64,000 nucleotides of DNA from Polyangia bacterium (GCA_030427835.1 JAUICN010000002.1:186001-250000), one strand, 5' to 3'; positions 33,214 through 42,654 are shown, counted from the stretch's first letter. A program made the numbers and translations. The notes: generated by a model not told the origin, from the letters alone.

Positions 33214-33334
33214 AGGTGGAGTGAGAGTACCGCATCTTCCGTCGTCCCCTCACCTCAACGATATTTACATATCGCCTCGACCCTGTCGTCTTCTGCTAGG
33301 CGGACACGAAATCTACGGCACTCTCCCACCACCT
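33214..33334 (+). repeat. structured intergenic repeat, copy A2
   Basis: Second copy, 7 bases after A1, same orientation. Arms 33214-33231 and 33317-33334 pair at 15 of 18 positions with a sequence different from the A1 arms. The core hairpin is CGATAT-TTAC-ATATCG, covarying with A1 (GC to AT on both sides). The third-helix region is identical to A1. Ends 26 bases before the stop of the convergent gene at 33361. Confidence 0.8.
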
Positions 33335-33360
33335 AAAGGGTTGAGTTCCAAGTGGAGGTG

Positions 33361-34260
33361 CTATTCGTTGGTCGCTACGGTAAGGTTGGGGTACTTGATC
33401 TTGAGTTCGTTGCCCTCAGGGAGCTCGTTCCACCAGTTGGCCACTTCACTGCCGCTCCCTTCTGCGGGTACGATGATGTTTGTCAATAATGGAAAGGTAC
33501 CGTCGGTGAGGAGGTTGTTGAGACGTTCTGTGAGCTCTACTGGAGATGTTTCGCTCACGTTTACACCGGTGGGGTGAGGCGTGATTTGGAGTGTGGCTAG
33601 GCGGTTGAGCCCCAGCAGGTGTCCGAAATGCTGTTCTGTTGTGACTATCCCCAGGGATACCTTGGCTACCGTTTCCATGGATTTGGCAGATGCGCCTGTC
33701 ATGGCTCCGTAGATAGGCAGGTTGAACCCGTTGCCCAGGATTCCTGTGCCACCAGCGTTGTTGTTGGTGCAACTGGTCACTTGGTTTTCGGAAAGGAAGC
33801 CTACGTTGGCTACTTGGGTAAACTCCAGGAGGGACCAGGTGCCTTCTTCTTGGCTGGGCATCCGGAAGATGATGCCCTGGAGTGTTTGTGGATTTTCACT
33901 GATGAACTCGAGATCGAAGGTGTTGTCGATGGGTGTGGCATAGGTGTGGTAGGCGCGACCTGCCAGAGGTTGCTCCAACTCTTGGTCTAGTTTCCCGGTG
34001 GTACTTGCGTTCCATAGCTGTTCCCAGAAGGTCTCGAGACTGAGTTCCTGATCCTGGCTTGCGGCCTTTTTTGCTACGTTTGCCAACTCGACGCCTAGCT
34101 TCTGGCAATCGTTTAGGGATGGAGCGTACTCAGTGGTTTTTGCGCTTGAGTCCTCTGTGGAGGGGCTTGCGCAGGCTTGGGTGAGGGTGAGTAAGGATGT
34201 TGCGAGTCCGAGGAGGGTTGCTGCTGCCCAGCGAGTGTAGTCTGTGTGGTTCAAAGTCAT
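33361..34260 (-). CDS. lipoprotein, unknown function
   Basis: 299 residues. The leader MTLNHTDYTRWAAATLLGLA continues to a lipobox LTQAC (Cys30). The mature protein starts with Ser/Thr-rich sequence, then a helical part (SLNDCQKLGVELANVAKKAA), and later shows TWSLLEFTQVANVGFLSENQVTSC and ITPHPTGVNVSETSPVELTERLNNLL. Two cysteines (52 and about 167) may form a disulfide. No family recognised. Base composition looks less GC-rich than its neighbours. It is convergent with the PEGA gene; structured repeats lie between them. Confidence 0.75.
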   Translation of the reverse strand: MTLNHTDYTRWAAATLLGLATSLLTLTQACASPSTEDSSAKTTEYAPSLNDCQKLGVELANVAKKAASQDQELSLETFWEQLWNASTTGKLDQELEQPLAGRAYHTYATPIDNTFDLEFISENPQTLQGIIFRMPSQEEGTWSLLEFTQVANVGFLSENQVTSCTNNNAGGTGILGNGFNLPIYGAMTGASAKSMETVAKVSLGIVTTEQHFGHLLGLNRLATLQITPHPTGVNVSETSPVELTERLNNLLTDGTFPLLTNIIVPAEGSGSEVANWWNELPEGNELKIKYPNLTVATNE

Positions 34261-34453
34261 TCTGTTTTCCTTGGTTTTGGGGGGACCATTGTGAAGACGG
34301 AGTGCACAACCTGTGCCATGCCATCGAGACGCCAGAGACGGTTGCTATTCTCCCAGAATGGTGGTGTTTGACGCTCGGGAGTCCCCACTGGATGGAGTCT
34401 TTTAGCCCCAGAAAGGGAGCGTTGGTTTACACGCTTGGCTGTGGTGGATTTAG

Positions 34454-36295
34454 TTAGTGGGAGGTGCGGAGGCTGGTGAGTAGGTCTCGGAGTTCTTGGA
34501 TGTCTTTTTGGTATTGGGGAGCGGCGTTTTGTTCTGCCGTGGGGTGGATGGTTTGCTCGATGAGCGTGATGGCTTTTTCAACGGCAGAGTTGAAGTGGGG
34601 GTGTTTGCATGGGCAGTCGTCCAGGAGTGGTGGCTCGCATTCGCACAGGGGCATACGAGATGGGCATTGTGGCACCTTTACACTGGAGGGAACGACTGCA
34701 AACGAGGCCGTTGTCACCATGGATTGACCCATGGAGGACTGGGAGGTGCTGTTCCCGAAGTTGAGCATGATGGTGGGTGGGCGAACCCATTGGGCCAGCA
34801 GTTTGTATTTGGCGAAGGGGCCCTCTTGCCATGCAGGGGTGCCGGTGGGGGGATCGTAGGACTGTTGTGGATCAATCCATATGTCCCGCGATTGGATTCT
34901 AGGTTGTGATCCGTAGCTGAAGTCTTCACAGGTAACAGACTTCCATGGGCTGAGATGAACGGTGGTACCGGTCAAACGTACGGTGCTACTTCCCAGCCCG
35001 TAGGGCTCCCCATGGGAGAGTTCGTGGGCTTTTCCTGGCAACGGAGGCGGCTCCGGATGGGTGGGCGCTCCGAGGTGCAGTGTTTTTCCAGGGGTTGGGG
35101 TGACCCCCCTTGCCCGTTTCAGGGCATGGGAAAGCAACCAACGGCTGGCGGTGAGATTGGCTGCCACCTCTTCACCTAACCCCCAGAAGCGGTCGTATTG
35201 ATGGTAGCCGTGAAGCACCGCCCACACTGTTTCGCTGTTGTCTGCAAAGGCAGCCCCGCTGTCTGAGGTGAGGGTCATATCCTGGCCGCCCAGCGCAAGG
35301 TGCTCCCGGTAACGTGTGTAGCCCTGCACGGCGTGGGAGGAGGGTGAGCCGTCCCGGGGGCGACCCCAGCCAGTGAACGTAAGGCCCTGGTTGATGAGGT
35401 GCTCATCTTCCTTTGGCCATTTGAGGCGTGGTGTTGAGGGTGGAAACGTTCCGTGCACAAAAAGCAGCGCAAGGTCAGCTTCGATCGCTCCGTCGTGTTC
35501 GTATTCTTCGTTGCCGTAGAACGGGTGGGGAATGGTGATGGCCACGGGGAGAGCTTTTTCATCCCTCACGTGTCCAACCCCAATTCGAAGGTCGTGGTTT
35601 TCATCCAGGCAATGGCCTGCCGTGAGAACCACCTCTCCGAGTTTAAAATCAGGATTTCCTGTCGGATGCTGGAACGCTTCCATGTCGATCAATGCACCGG
35701 AACAGGTAAGTACTGAAGTCTCGTCGTGATCTTCCAGCAGGTACACCCCTGGGCCTTCACTGTTGTTGGGGGTTCGGCCCTGCAAACCCACCTGTTGGTG
35801 CAAGATCTTCCAGATCTCGTCCGCCGCCCAACCTAGTCTCATGGCGATGCTCTCGTCCATGAAGGTGAGTTCCTCTTCCATCCGTTGATCGGCGCGATCG
35901 TGCTGCCATTTTCTGAACTGGGCTTCTGCTGACGCGGCGTCGTTTCTAAAGTCCTTGCAGGCGGGCCAACGGTGTTCCTCCCCCTCCCAAACGGCGTACT
36001 TCTGGGTGCCGGGATCCCAATGGATGCCCAGGCTATGCTGTTTTCCTTTGGCGTGTTTCAGGGTCCATTGCATGGCCCGTACCCAGGTGGCATTGGGGCA
36101 GTTGGCGTAGGTGTGGAGTGAGTGATGGTTGTTGTAGGCCCCGCGCCACCCTCCCCCGAAGTCCACGATGGTGCGTGGATTGCTCCCGCTGCTCTTCGGT
36201 TGCCCAGGCGCCCTGAGCGGAGGCGTACACGCTGCGACGGAGAGCGCTCCGGCTGCCAGCAAACCTAGACGTTGGATCCATGGGTGGATGGACAT
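34454..36295 (-). CDS. trypsin-like serine protease lipoprotein
   Basis: 613 residues from the ATG at 36295; the frame is open to 36379, but only the internal start gives a normal leader MSIHPWIQRLGLLAAGALS with lipobox SVAAC (Cys23). A unique N-terminal domain (about 40-180) is followed by a chymotrypsin-fold region: VVLTAGHCLDE (His228), EADLALLFVHG (Asp274), GWGRPRDG, TLTSDSGAAF (Ser346, an SDSGAA variant of GDSGGP). A further C-terminal domain (about 400-585) ends with a Cys-rich patch LCECEPPLLDDCPC and the tail QELRDLLTSLRTSH. All three catalytic residues are present, so it should be an active, lipid-anchored endopeptidase. The next gene is a full-length paralogue lacking the triad. Confidence 0.88.
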   Translation of the reverse strand: MSIHPWIQRLGLLAAGALSVAACTPPLRAPGQPKSSGSNPRTIVDFGGGWRGAYNNHHSLHTYANCPNATWVRAMQWTLKHAKGKQHSLGIHWDPGTQKYAVWEGEEHRWPACKDFRNDAASAEAQFRKWQHDRADQRMEEELTFMDESIAMRLGWAADEIWKILHQQVGLQGRTPNNSEGPGVYLLEDHDETSVLTCSGALIDMEAFQHPTGNPDFKLGEVVLTAGHCLDENHDLRIGVGHVRDEKALPVAITIPHPFYGNEEYEHDGAIEADLALLFVHGTFPPSTPRLKWPKEDEHLINQGLTFTGWGRPRDGSPSSHAVQGYTRYREHLALGGQDMTLTSDSGAAFADNSETVWAVLHGYHQYDRFWGLGEEVAANLTASRWLLSHALKRARGVTPTPGKTLHLGAPTHPEPPPLPGKAHELSHGEPYGLGSSTVRLTGTTVHLSPWKSVTCEDFSYGSQPRIQSRDIWIDPQQSYDPPTGTPAWQEGPFAKYKLLAQWVRPPTIMLNFGNSTSQSSMGQSMVTTASFAVVPSSVKVPQCPSRMPLCECEPPLLDDCPCKHPHFNSAVEKAITLIEQTIHPTAEQNAAPQYQKDIQELRDLLTSLRTSH

Positions 36296-36427
36296 GGCTG
36301 CCGACAAGCATGCTCTGTGCCACTTGAACTTGCGCTGGAAACATACCCTCGCGCTAACCCGTGAGGGTGCGATTCTCAATCGTGGTGACAGGTGGAGTTG
36401 CAGGTCAATCGTCCTGTTTTTCTTGTC

Positions 36428-38272
36428 TCAATTCTGTTTGGGCACATGCCTGAGGCTTGTGAGTAGGTCCTGCAGTTGGCTGCGTTGTGTTTGGGAGATT
36501 GGAGTGATTCCATTCGTTGCATAGGCCTCAATGAGCATAAGAACTTCGTTGACGGCCTGCTCCATGCAGCCGTACTTGCACGCACAGGGGTTATGGGATC
36601 CGCGGTCGAAAATGTTTTCGTGTTCGTTGCACTCAGCCAGCTGAGTGATGCACTGACTGCCTGGGGTTCTACCGATGCGAACGGTAAAGAGATCGTGACC
36701 TTGGCCTGTGGGCTGGTTGATGCTTTCAAAGAAGGGCAGTGGTGGGCGGGCAAACTGTGCCTGTAGGAGAATGGACAGCGGGGGTATGCGTGTCAGTCCA
36801 GGAACGAGGCTAATTTGCTTGTAGAATGCTGTGACTGTGGAGGCTGCTGATGTTGGTTTGCACTGGTGGGGAGTCCATGGGCTGACCGTCACCTGCTGTT
36901 TTCCAACGGTGATGGCGTGGGTACCGAGGGGCCAGAACTCGGCATCCCTGTCGTTCATCTGTGGTGAACCCGGTGGGGTGTTTTCTGGAAGGCTGGCGAG
37001 AGTGAGGAACTGGGTGTAATTTTTGTTCTGGGATTCGGAGCTCGCTATTTCGGCCACCTGTCGAAGGGCGTGGCGTAGGAATAGTTGGTTGAACCGTAGG
37101 GGCACAAAGGCTTGGCCGGGCCAGGTGGCGGCACTGTAGATTCCCCAGAGCACGTGGTTCTCATCACCGAGGGGTGCGCCGCGATCCCAGGTGGAAAGTG
37201 CTGCGCCGTAGGTGTCTAGGGAAATGACCTCTCGGAATGCGGTGTGGTAGGCAACCCTCCAGGAGGATAGGAGTCCGTTTTCAGGAAAGCCGTAGCCTGC
37301 GCCGCGGAGGGTTTCTCCCTCAGTGTCCCGCTGTTCGGGCCAATGGTAGCCGGTGGCTTTGGGGACGGTGGCATTCTTTGTGAGTAGTAGGGCAACGTTT
37401 TCCCCGTGATTCGCTCTGTATTTGAGAGATTCGGTTCCTTTCCAATGGGGGTGAGTCACCGCCACCTCTACGGGAGTGGCGGGGTGGTTCAGCATGGGGC
37501 CCAGCCCGATTTGGAAACGAGCGGTGCCTTCCTGTTCGCTGTCCGTTTCCAAGCATTGCGCTGTGGTGACCGCGGCCTGCGCAAACGGAGGCGGTGGAAC
37601 CATGTTGAGGAAACTCACTGTGCACCGCAGTCGGTTGACGGTGTCTTCTTTCGTTGCTCCCGTAAACGTTTGGGCCAGGTAGCCCATATGCCCGTTTGCG
37701 GACTCGAGCCTTCTCCCTTCGGTTTGAACGGGGCGTGTGAGATCAAGCCAGACTTGTTCTACCGCAGCGTTCCAATCCTGCATTACAAGGACCGGGCGCG
37801 CGCCGCCTAATTCTGCATGGGCGTCTCCTAGCTGGGCGTGCAGGAGGCTGCCGAGCAGGTTCTTGGCGTGTTCGCTCGACAACCGCATTTGCTGACATTT
37901 GGCCGTGTGCCCGGAGAGAGACGTGGTCACTGCGAAGCCGATTGTCGATCCGTCAGTAAGCACACCTCGATGCACCGCCACGCGGAAACGGTGCGTGTGT
38001 AGTTGTGGGTGTCGCACCGTGAAGCGCACGGTGCGGGCCAATTTCCCGCGTTCACAGTAGGGGTAGGCGTCGATGAGAAAACGGGCATCGTACTGGATAG
38101 ACCAGCCCTGACCGAGTGGGATCTTCCCGATGGGGTTTTCTCCCTTGGTAGGAAGCGCCGATGTTGTGGGTTGGGGCGTCGCCTGGCGAGGGGAGGCGAT
38201 GCACCCCAGGGCGAGGGTACCGGCGAGTACAATAGGGGCAAACGGAGATGTCTTGAAGAACGGGGTGGGCAC
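36428..38272 (-). CDS. pseudoprotease paralogue of the trypsin-like lipoprotein
   Basis: 614 residues, lipobox ALGC (Cys24). Aligned by eye along its whole length with the neighbouring protease: N-terminal GGW/QGW...WTLKH/RFTVRH, the core, the SPW-x3-C segment (HLSPWKSVTC versus TVSPWTPHQC), and the tail RSQLQDLLTSLRHVPKQN versus QELRDLLTSLRTSH. At the three catalytic positions it has Gln239 for His (AVTTAQCLE), Asn292 for Asp (ENVALLLTK) and Arg364 for Ser (TWDRGAPLG). It is therefore a catalytically dead homologue that is otherwise intact and under no sign of decay, suggesting a binding, inhibitory or partner role. Gap to the protease gene 132 bases; same strand. Confidence 0.85.
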   Translation of the reverse strand: MPTPFFKTSPFAPIVLAGTLALGCIASPRQATPQPTTSALPTKGENPIGKIPLGQGWSIQYDARFLIDAYPYCERGKLARTVRFTVRHPQLHTHRFRVAVHRGVLTDGSTIGFAVTTSLSGHTAKCQQMRLSSEHAKNLLGSLLHAQLGDAHAELGGARPVLVMQDWNAAVEQVWLDLTRPVQTEGRRLESANGHMGYLAQTFTGATKEDTVNRLRCTVSFLNMVPPPPFAQAAVTTAQCLETDSEQEGTARFQIGLGPMLNHPATPVEVAVTHPHWKGTESLKYRANHGENVALLLTKNATVPKATGYHWPEQRDTEGETLRGAGYGFPENGLLSSWRVAYHTAFREVISLDTYGAALSTWDRGAPLGDENHVLWGIYSAATWPGQAFVPLRFNQLFLRHALRQVAEIASSESQNKNYTQFLTLASLPENTPPGSPQMNDRDAEFWPLGTHAITVGKQQVTVSPWTPHQCKPTSAASTVTAFYKQISLVPGLTRIPPLSILLQAQFARPPLPFFESINQPTGQGHDLFTVRIGRTPGSQCITQLAECNEHENIFDRGSHNPCACKYGCMEQAVNEVLMLIEAYATNGITPISQTQRSQLQDLLTSLRHVPKQN

Positions 38273-38367
38273 TACGTGAGCCCTAGTAGCAAAAGTTGGA
38301 CCAGGGGGTCGGCCTTTGGGAGCACGTCCTGTGCTTGCGGGTTGTCTGGATCGGTTCGATGCCGCAA

Positions 38368-39603
38368 CTACAGGGGTTCGATGAAGGCGCCCACGTCTTC
38401 GCCGCTTTGTACAAAGAAGGCCTGGCCAAAGGTGTCGAGCAGCTCCAGGGTTTTGTCCAGGTCTTCGCGGGTGTGGCCGCGGGTTACGTTGAGTCGCAGT
38501 CGTTCCTGGCCCTCTTTGACGCTCGGGTAGGTAAGCGGTACCAGGTGCACACCGCTTTCTAGTAGCGCCAGGTGCATGAACAATGCCTTGCGTTCATCGC
38601 GGCACATGATTGGCATGATGTGGCTGTTGCTGTCGCCGAGATCAAATCCAAGTTCGACCAGGGAAGAGCGCATGTAGTGCGCGTTGTCGTGCAGTTCGCC
38701 AACCAGGGTTTCCCCGTCCTTCTCTAGCATGTCGAGAATGGTAGACGCGGCTGCGACTATCGGTACGGGTAGGCTTGCGCTGAACAAAAAGGAACGGGCC
38801 CGGTGCTTGATGTGATCGACGACATCCTTGTTCCCAAAAAGCAGGCCGCCAATACCGCCAAGGGATTTGGAGAAGGTGCTGATGACAATGGGGATGCGGC
38901 CTTGCAGCCCGTACTTCTCGATGATCCCGGTGCCGCGCTTTCCGAGCGTGCCCGTGCCGTGGGCGTCGTCGCAAATGATCGGGGCGTCGTAGCGATCCGC
39001 CACTTCTAGCAGTTCTTGGATGTTGGCTTCGTCGCCATCCAGGGAATAGATGCCCTCCAGTAGAACGATGGCGTTCTTGCGCTGCTTGCTTTTGAGGCAA
39101 CGCTCAAGGGATCGGGCGCTGTTGTGGTTAAAGAACCGTACCTCTGGTGCCTGGCCGGGTGTGCCTGCGGCGAGAAAGGTGCCGTCCAAAATGCAGGCGT
39201 GGGAGAGGTTGTCGAGAATGAGGGTGGTGTCCTTGTCGGCCAGGGACATGAGTGTTCCCACCATGGCTTGGTAGCCCGTGGTGAAAATGGCGCAGGCCTC
39301 GAACCCCATCCAGTTTGCCAGGCGTTCTTCCAGCTCGATGTGGGCGACGGTGGTGGCCTGCACCCGCGAGGAAGAAAGCCCACAGGCGTATTGGTCCACG
39401 GCCTTCTTGGACGCTTCTTTCACGAGGGGGTGGGTGGTGAGGCCCAGGTAGTCGTTGGAGCTAAAGTTTACAATGGGCTTGCCAGCAATGCTGGTGTGAA
39501 GCCCGCCGGACTCAAAGGCGTGAAAGTAGGGGTACACCTGCTTTTCCTTCGCCTTACGTACGCGATCCAGTTCCTGGTACGCCTTGTCGTCGATCCAACT
39601 CAT
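38368..39603 (-). CDS. alpha-oxoamine synthase, serine-palmitoyltransferase-like
   Basis: 411-residue PLP enzyme of the alpha-oxoamine synthase family, which condenses an amino acid with an acyl thioester and releases CO2. The PLP lysine is Lys246 in STFSKSLGGIGG; the TFSK form is typical of serine palmitoyltransferase rather than BioF or KBL (TLGKAxG). CDDAHGTG (211-218) and DNLSHACILDG (His135) supply the other PLP contacts. It is immediately 3' of a dead ketosynthase and an active ketosynthase on the same strand, and two ACP genes lie divergently, so the acyl donor may be an ACP-bound chain, as described for bacterial sphingolipid synthesis. The amino acid substrate cannot be told. Confidence 0.88.
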   Translation of the reverse strand: MSWIDDKAYQELDRVRKAKEKQVYPYFHAFESGGLHTSIAGKPIVNFSSNDYLGLTTHPLVKEASKKAVDQYACGLSSSRVQATTVAHIELEERLANWMGFEACAIFTTGYQAMVGTLMSLADKDTTLILDNLSHACILDGTFLAAGTPGQAPEVRFFNHNSARSLERCLKSKQRKNAIVLLEGIYSLDGDEANIQELLEVADRYDAPIICDDAHGTGTLGKRGTGIIEKYGLQGRIPIVISTFSKSLGGIGGLLFGNKDVVDHIKHRARSFLFSASLPVPIVAAASTILDMLEKDGETLVGELHDNAHYMRSSLVELGFDLGDSNSHIMPIMCRDERKALFMHLALLESGVHLVPLTYPSVKEGQERLRLNVTRGHTREDLDKTLELLDTFGQAFFVQSGEDVGAFIEPL

Positions 39604-39716
39604 GGGGCCGCTGTTCTGTCCCCCGAACGCCCCCTTGTCGAGCTCCCAGCATGGTGGCTGGGGGCCTGTGACAACCGGTCACATGTGAGCTCAAATCACA
39701 GTAAGGAAGGGCGTTC

Positions 39717-40883
39717 CTAGGCGCTGCGGGTCTGCATCACGATGGCGCTGGTGTTGCCGTAGAAACCGGTGGAGAGAATGAGGGCGTTGCAGCCCCTAGG
39801 GGGGCTGGCGCTCAGGTGGGCGAGTGCGGTGGCCATGGCCAGGGCGCCGGAGGCTCCGAAGGTTTCTCCCAGGTGATCCTTGGGTGAAATACGGGTTGTG
39901 GGGCAAACCCCTAGAAGTTGGTCCAGGGCCTGATCTTCGGCTTGATCAATGTAGTTGAGGCCACTTTTGGAGGTGCACACGAGATCGAGCTGGTCTGGCG
40001 TGATGCCCGCCTCGCAAAGTGCGGCGCGTGCTGCGCGAAGCACCGTGTCCGCGGAGGCAAACACGAGGGGGTTTGGGCTGTGGGTGAGGGCTGGCCCCAG
40101 GGCGGTTCCGTAGCCGGTAATCCACGCCAGGGGGGGCCTGTTGTTGGCGTGGTTGCCTGTGTCGGCGTCCACAAAGAAGAGTGCGATCCCTTCTCCTAGG
40201 GTGAGGCCTTCGCCTGGGGTGGATGTTCGCAGGATTCCAGTGGCCTGGGCTGCGCCCTCTAGGGCTTCCCCAAGGACTTCTGCTCCTCCCACAAGGAACG
40301 CCCGCGCGCGGCCCTGGGCGATGTGTGTGCGGGCGTTGAGCACGGCGTCGAGGGCACCCGGGTTGCCGCTCACCACCGTGGTGTTGGGCCCACGCAGGGC
40401 ATGGCGAATGCTGACGTAGCCTGCGGGTGTGGTGATGATCGTGTTGGGGAAGCGTGCGGGGTTGAGGTGGCGTGGGTTTTCCTCGCAGGTTCTGCTGGCC
40501 CCTGCGATCACATCCTGGGATCCGTAACTGGTGGAAATGCTCACACCCACCTGTTCTGGTGTCCAGGGGTGGGTCCATTGAAATGCCACAGCACCTTGTG
40601 CGGGGTTGGTGCCGTGGGTTTGCACTCCCGATCCGACCATGGCCTGCTCGGCACCGACCAGCAGCAGTTGTGTAAGGCGATCAAAGTTGCGGTTGCCCTT
40701 TTTTCCCAAATAGGGAGTGACGTCGAAGTCCTCAATGACCTTCTTCTCGATGGTGGGGGGTGGCAGTTCTGTGGATGCCCCACGTTGGCTCCAGTGTGCA
40801 TTCCAGGACTGCACGGTGATGCCCACCGGGCTCACCACACCGTAGCTGCGAATGGCAAGGGGAGTGGTTGTACTAGCCCACAT
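39717..40883 (-). CDS. chain-length-factor-like ketosynthase partner, catalytically inactive
   Basis: 388 residues from the ATG at 40883, supported by GGAGATC upstream; the open frame extends to 40994 but that part is antisense-type sequence overlapping the ketosynthase. It has the thiolase fold of ketosynthases (SYGVVSPVGITVQSW, GVSISTSYGSQDVIAGA, PAGYVSIRHALRGPNTTVVSG, GASGALAMATALAHL), but the catalytic Cys position is Asn174 (SGNPGALDAV), the first His is replaced (CTSKSGLN) and the second is Glu (DHLGETFG). This is the pattern of a KS-beta/chain length factor that pairs with an active KS. Its start overlaps the stop of the ketosynthase by 11 bases. Confidence 0.85.
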   Translation of the reverse strand: MWASTTTPLAIRSYGVVSPVGITVQSWNAHWSQRGASTELPPPTIEKKVIEDFDVTPYLGKKGNRNFDRLTQLLLVGAEQAMVGSGVQTHGTNPAQGAVAFQWTHPWTPEQVGVSISTSYGSQDVIAGASRTCEENPRHLNPARFPNTIITTPAGYVSIRHALRGPNTTVVSGNPGALDAVLNARTHIAQGRARAFLVGGAEVLGEALEGAAQATGILRTSTPGEGLTLGEGIALFFVDADTGNHANNRPPLAWITGYGTALGPALTHSPNPLVFASADTVLRAARAALCEAGITPDQLDLVCTSKSGLNYIDQAEDQALDQLLGVCPTTRISPKDHLGETFGASGALAMATALAHLSASPPRGCNALILSTGFYGNTSAIVMQTRSA

Positions 40884-42183
40884 GATGATCTCCCCTTGGG
40901 TGGTTTTCCTTGGGGTGATTGTCCTCGGGGTGATCGTCACCGAAGGTGGCCAGGGGGCGATCTGAAACGGGGGGGAGAACATCGGGCGCCGCAAAGGTCA
41001 CCACGGCGTTGTAGCCCCCAAAGGCAAGGGCGTTGTTGAGGACGACTTTGGGGTGGAGCCGTTGCGCTTGGTTGGCGATCACACGCACGTCGCACTCTGG
41101 GCCCTTTTGCCCGTGGTTGATGGTGGGTGGAACCCAGCCCGTGCGCACCGACTGTACACAGGCGACCGCTTCGAGCGCACTTGCCGCACCCATGCAATGC
41201 CCGATCATGCTCTTGACGCTTGTGACCGCCACGTCGTGTGCACCAAAGACCTTGCGAATCACTTGGCTCTCCACCGGGTCGTTGGTGGGTGTGCCTGTAC
41301 CGTGTGCGTTGACATGATCCACGTCGCTGGGTGTGAGCCCACTGGTGCGAATGGCGTTTCCCATGGCGCGGGCATTGCCTGCACCTTCGGGGTTCGGGTG
41401 GGTCACGTGGTGGCCGTCGCAGGCCAGGCCGTACCCCCCCACTTCAGCCAGGGGCTCTGCCCCGCGGGCGCGCATGTGGGATTCGCTTTCGAGCACAAGA
41501 ATGGCGGCCCCTTCTCCCACAAGAATACCGTCCCGGTCCTTGTCGAAGGGGCGGCAGGTGTTCTTCGCGACCGCACCAAGCCTTGCAAAGCCCGCCAGTT
41601 CGGCCCGCTCCAATACCTCGGCCGCTCCGGTGATGGCCATGTCGACCATTCCCTGGCGGATTTGGTCGGCGGAGTACCCGATGGCGTAGTTTCCGGCGGC
41701 GCATGCCGCGGGCAGGGTCATGGCGGGGCCCTGGGCGCCCACGGTGCGAGCCGCGTGAATGGAAAGTAGGCTTCCCCCGTATTGGAGGATCTTTTGGGGT
41801 GCGACGGCCTGGGCGCCCTCTGTGATCCATGCGGTATGCAGCTGTGCAAGTAGGTTGCCCTCACCCATGGTGGTGCCGAGAAACGCGGCCGTTCGCTCGG
41901 GTGAGGGCAGGGACTTGAGGCGGGCCATGTCGGCGGCCATGCGCGTGGCGGCAACCACCATGGCGGAGGCGCGCCCCATGGTTCGGGCTTCGGTGCCCCT
42001 GAGATGGTCCCGAACGTGGAATCCCTTGGCTTCACAGCCGATGTCACGGCCAATCCCGGTGGTATCAAATGCGGTGATGGGTGCGGCCCCGCTTTCACCG
42101 CCCTTGAGGCCGCTCCAATAGGTGGAAAGCCCGGTGCCCAGGGGCGAAACGACCCCCATGCCGGTTATGAACACCCGTTGCAT
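40873..42183 (-). CDS. beta-ketoacyl-ACP synthase (FabF-like KS-alpha)
   Basis: 436 residues from the ATG at 42183 (MQRVFITGMGVVSPLGTGLS); the frame is open upstream to 42267 but not KS-like there. Active-site triad complete: Cys161 in TLPAACAAGNYAIG, His294 in VNAHGTGTP, His329 in SVKSMIGHCMGAA with Lys324. It catalyses decarboxylative condensation of malonyl-ACP with an acyl chain. The C-terminus carries an odd His/Asp-rich tail (DHPEDNHPKENHPRGDHHVG) that lies in the overlap with the next gene's start. It forms a KS-alpha/KS-beta pair with the following gene, next to two ACPs and an oxoamine synthase. Confidence 0.9.
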   Translation of the reverse strand: MQRVFITGMGVVSPLGTGLSTYWSGLKGGESGAAPITAFDTTGIGRDIGCEAKGFHVRDHLRGTEARTMGRASAMVVAATRMAADMARLKSLPSPERTAAFLGTTMGEGNLLAQLHTAWITEGAQAVAPQKILQYGGSLLSIHAARTVGAQGPAMTLPAACAAGNYAIGYSADQIRQGMVDMAITGAAEVLERAELAGFARLGAVAKNTCRPFDKDRDGILVGEGAAILVLESESHMRARGAEPLAEVGGYGLACDGHHVTHPNPEGAGNARAMGNAIRTSGLTPSDVDHVNAHGTGTPTNDPVESQVIRKVFGAHDVAVTSVKSMIGHCMGAASALEAVACVQSVRTGWVPPTINHGQKGPECDVRVIANQAQRLHPKVVLNNALAFGGYNAVVTFAAPDVLPPVSDRPLATFGDDHPEDNHPKENHPRGDHHVG

Positions 42184-42379
42184 GGCTCCGGAGTAGCGCG
42201 GAACCCCCAGTCGGCAAGGGCAGTGGCCTGGGGTTTTAGGCCATATTACTGTGACCTGGCGGCACACCTTGACACTACCGTAGGCCGACCTTAACTTTGG
42301 CCGCTCACACGCACGGGGTGGATATGGGCTTTGTTGTCGGCCACCCCAGCCGTCCCTTACCTCAAAGGTCTTTCACCCC

Positions 42380-42652
42380 ATGTCCCGTTCAGAATTGGTT
42401 CAGACGTTCCGCAGGCTTGCCGAAGAGATCGCCGAGCGCGACTTTTCTTCCTTGGAAGAAAGCAGCCCCATCACGGATCTGGGGTTGGATTCCCTGGGCA
42501 CCATGGAGTTGGTGGGCGCCCTGGAGCAGGAAGTGGATGTGGAGATTCCAGACGAGGATCTGGCCAAAATTCATAGGATTTCAGACCTGTTGGCCATCGT
42601 GGAACGGTTGGTTGCTTCTGGTGGTGGAGCGGCTGCTGGTGAGAAGGAGTAA
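42380..42652 (+). CDS. acyl carrier protein 1 of the oxoamine synthase cluster
   Basis: 90 residues with phosphopantetheine site Ser38 in LGLDSLGTMELVGALEQE, then VDVEIPDEDLAKIHRISDLL. A short Gly/Ala-rich tail follows. It is the first of two tandem ACP genes reading away from the ketosynthase gene, with a 196-base divergent promoter region between them. Two carrier proteins together with KS/KS-beta suggest dedicated chain building. Confidence 0.9.
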   Translation: MSRSELVQTFRRLAEEIAERDFSSLEESSPITDLGLDSLGTMELVGALEQEVDVEIPDEDLAKIHRISDLLAIVERLVASGGGAAAGEKE

Positions 42653-42654
42653 CC

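Noticed and set aside
33083-33334. CRISPR-like direct repeats
   Set aside because: Only two copies, no spacers of constant length, strong internal inverted repeats; better explained as structured repeats.
33083-33334. Hammerhead or other known self-cleaving ribozyme
   Set aside because: CGAAA is present but no CUGAUGA core was found on either strand in the right position.
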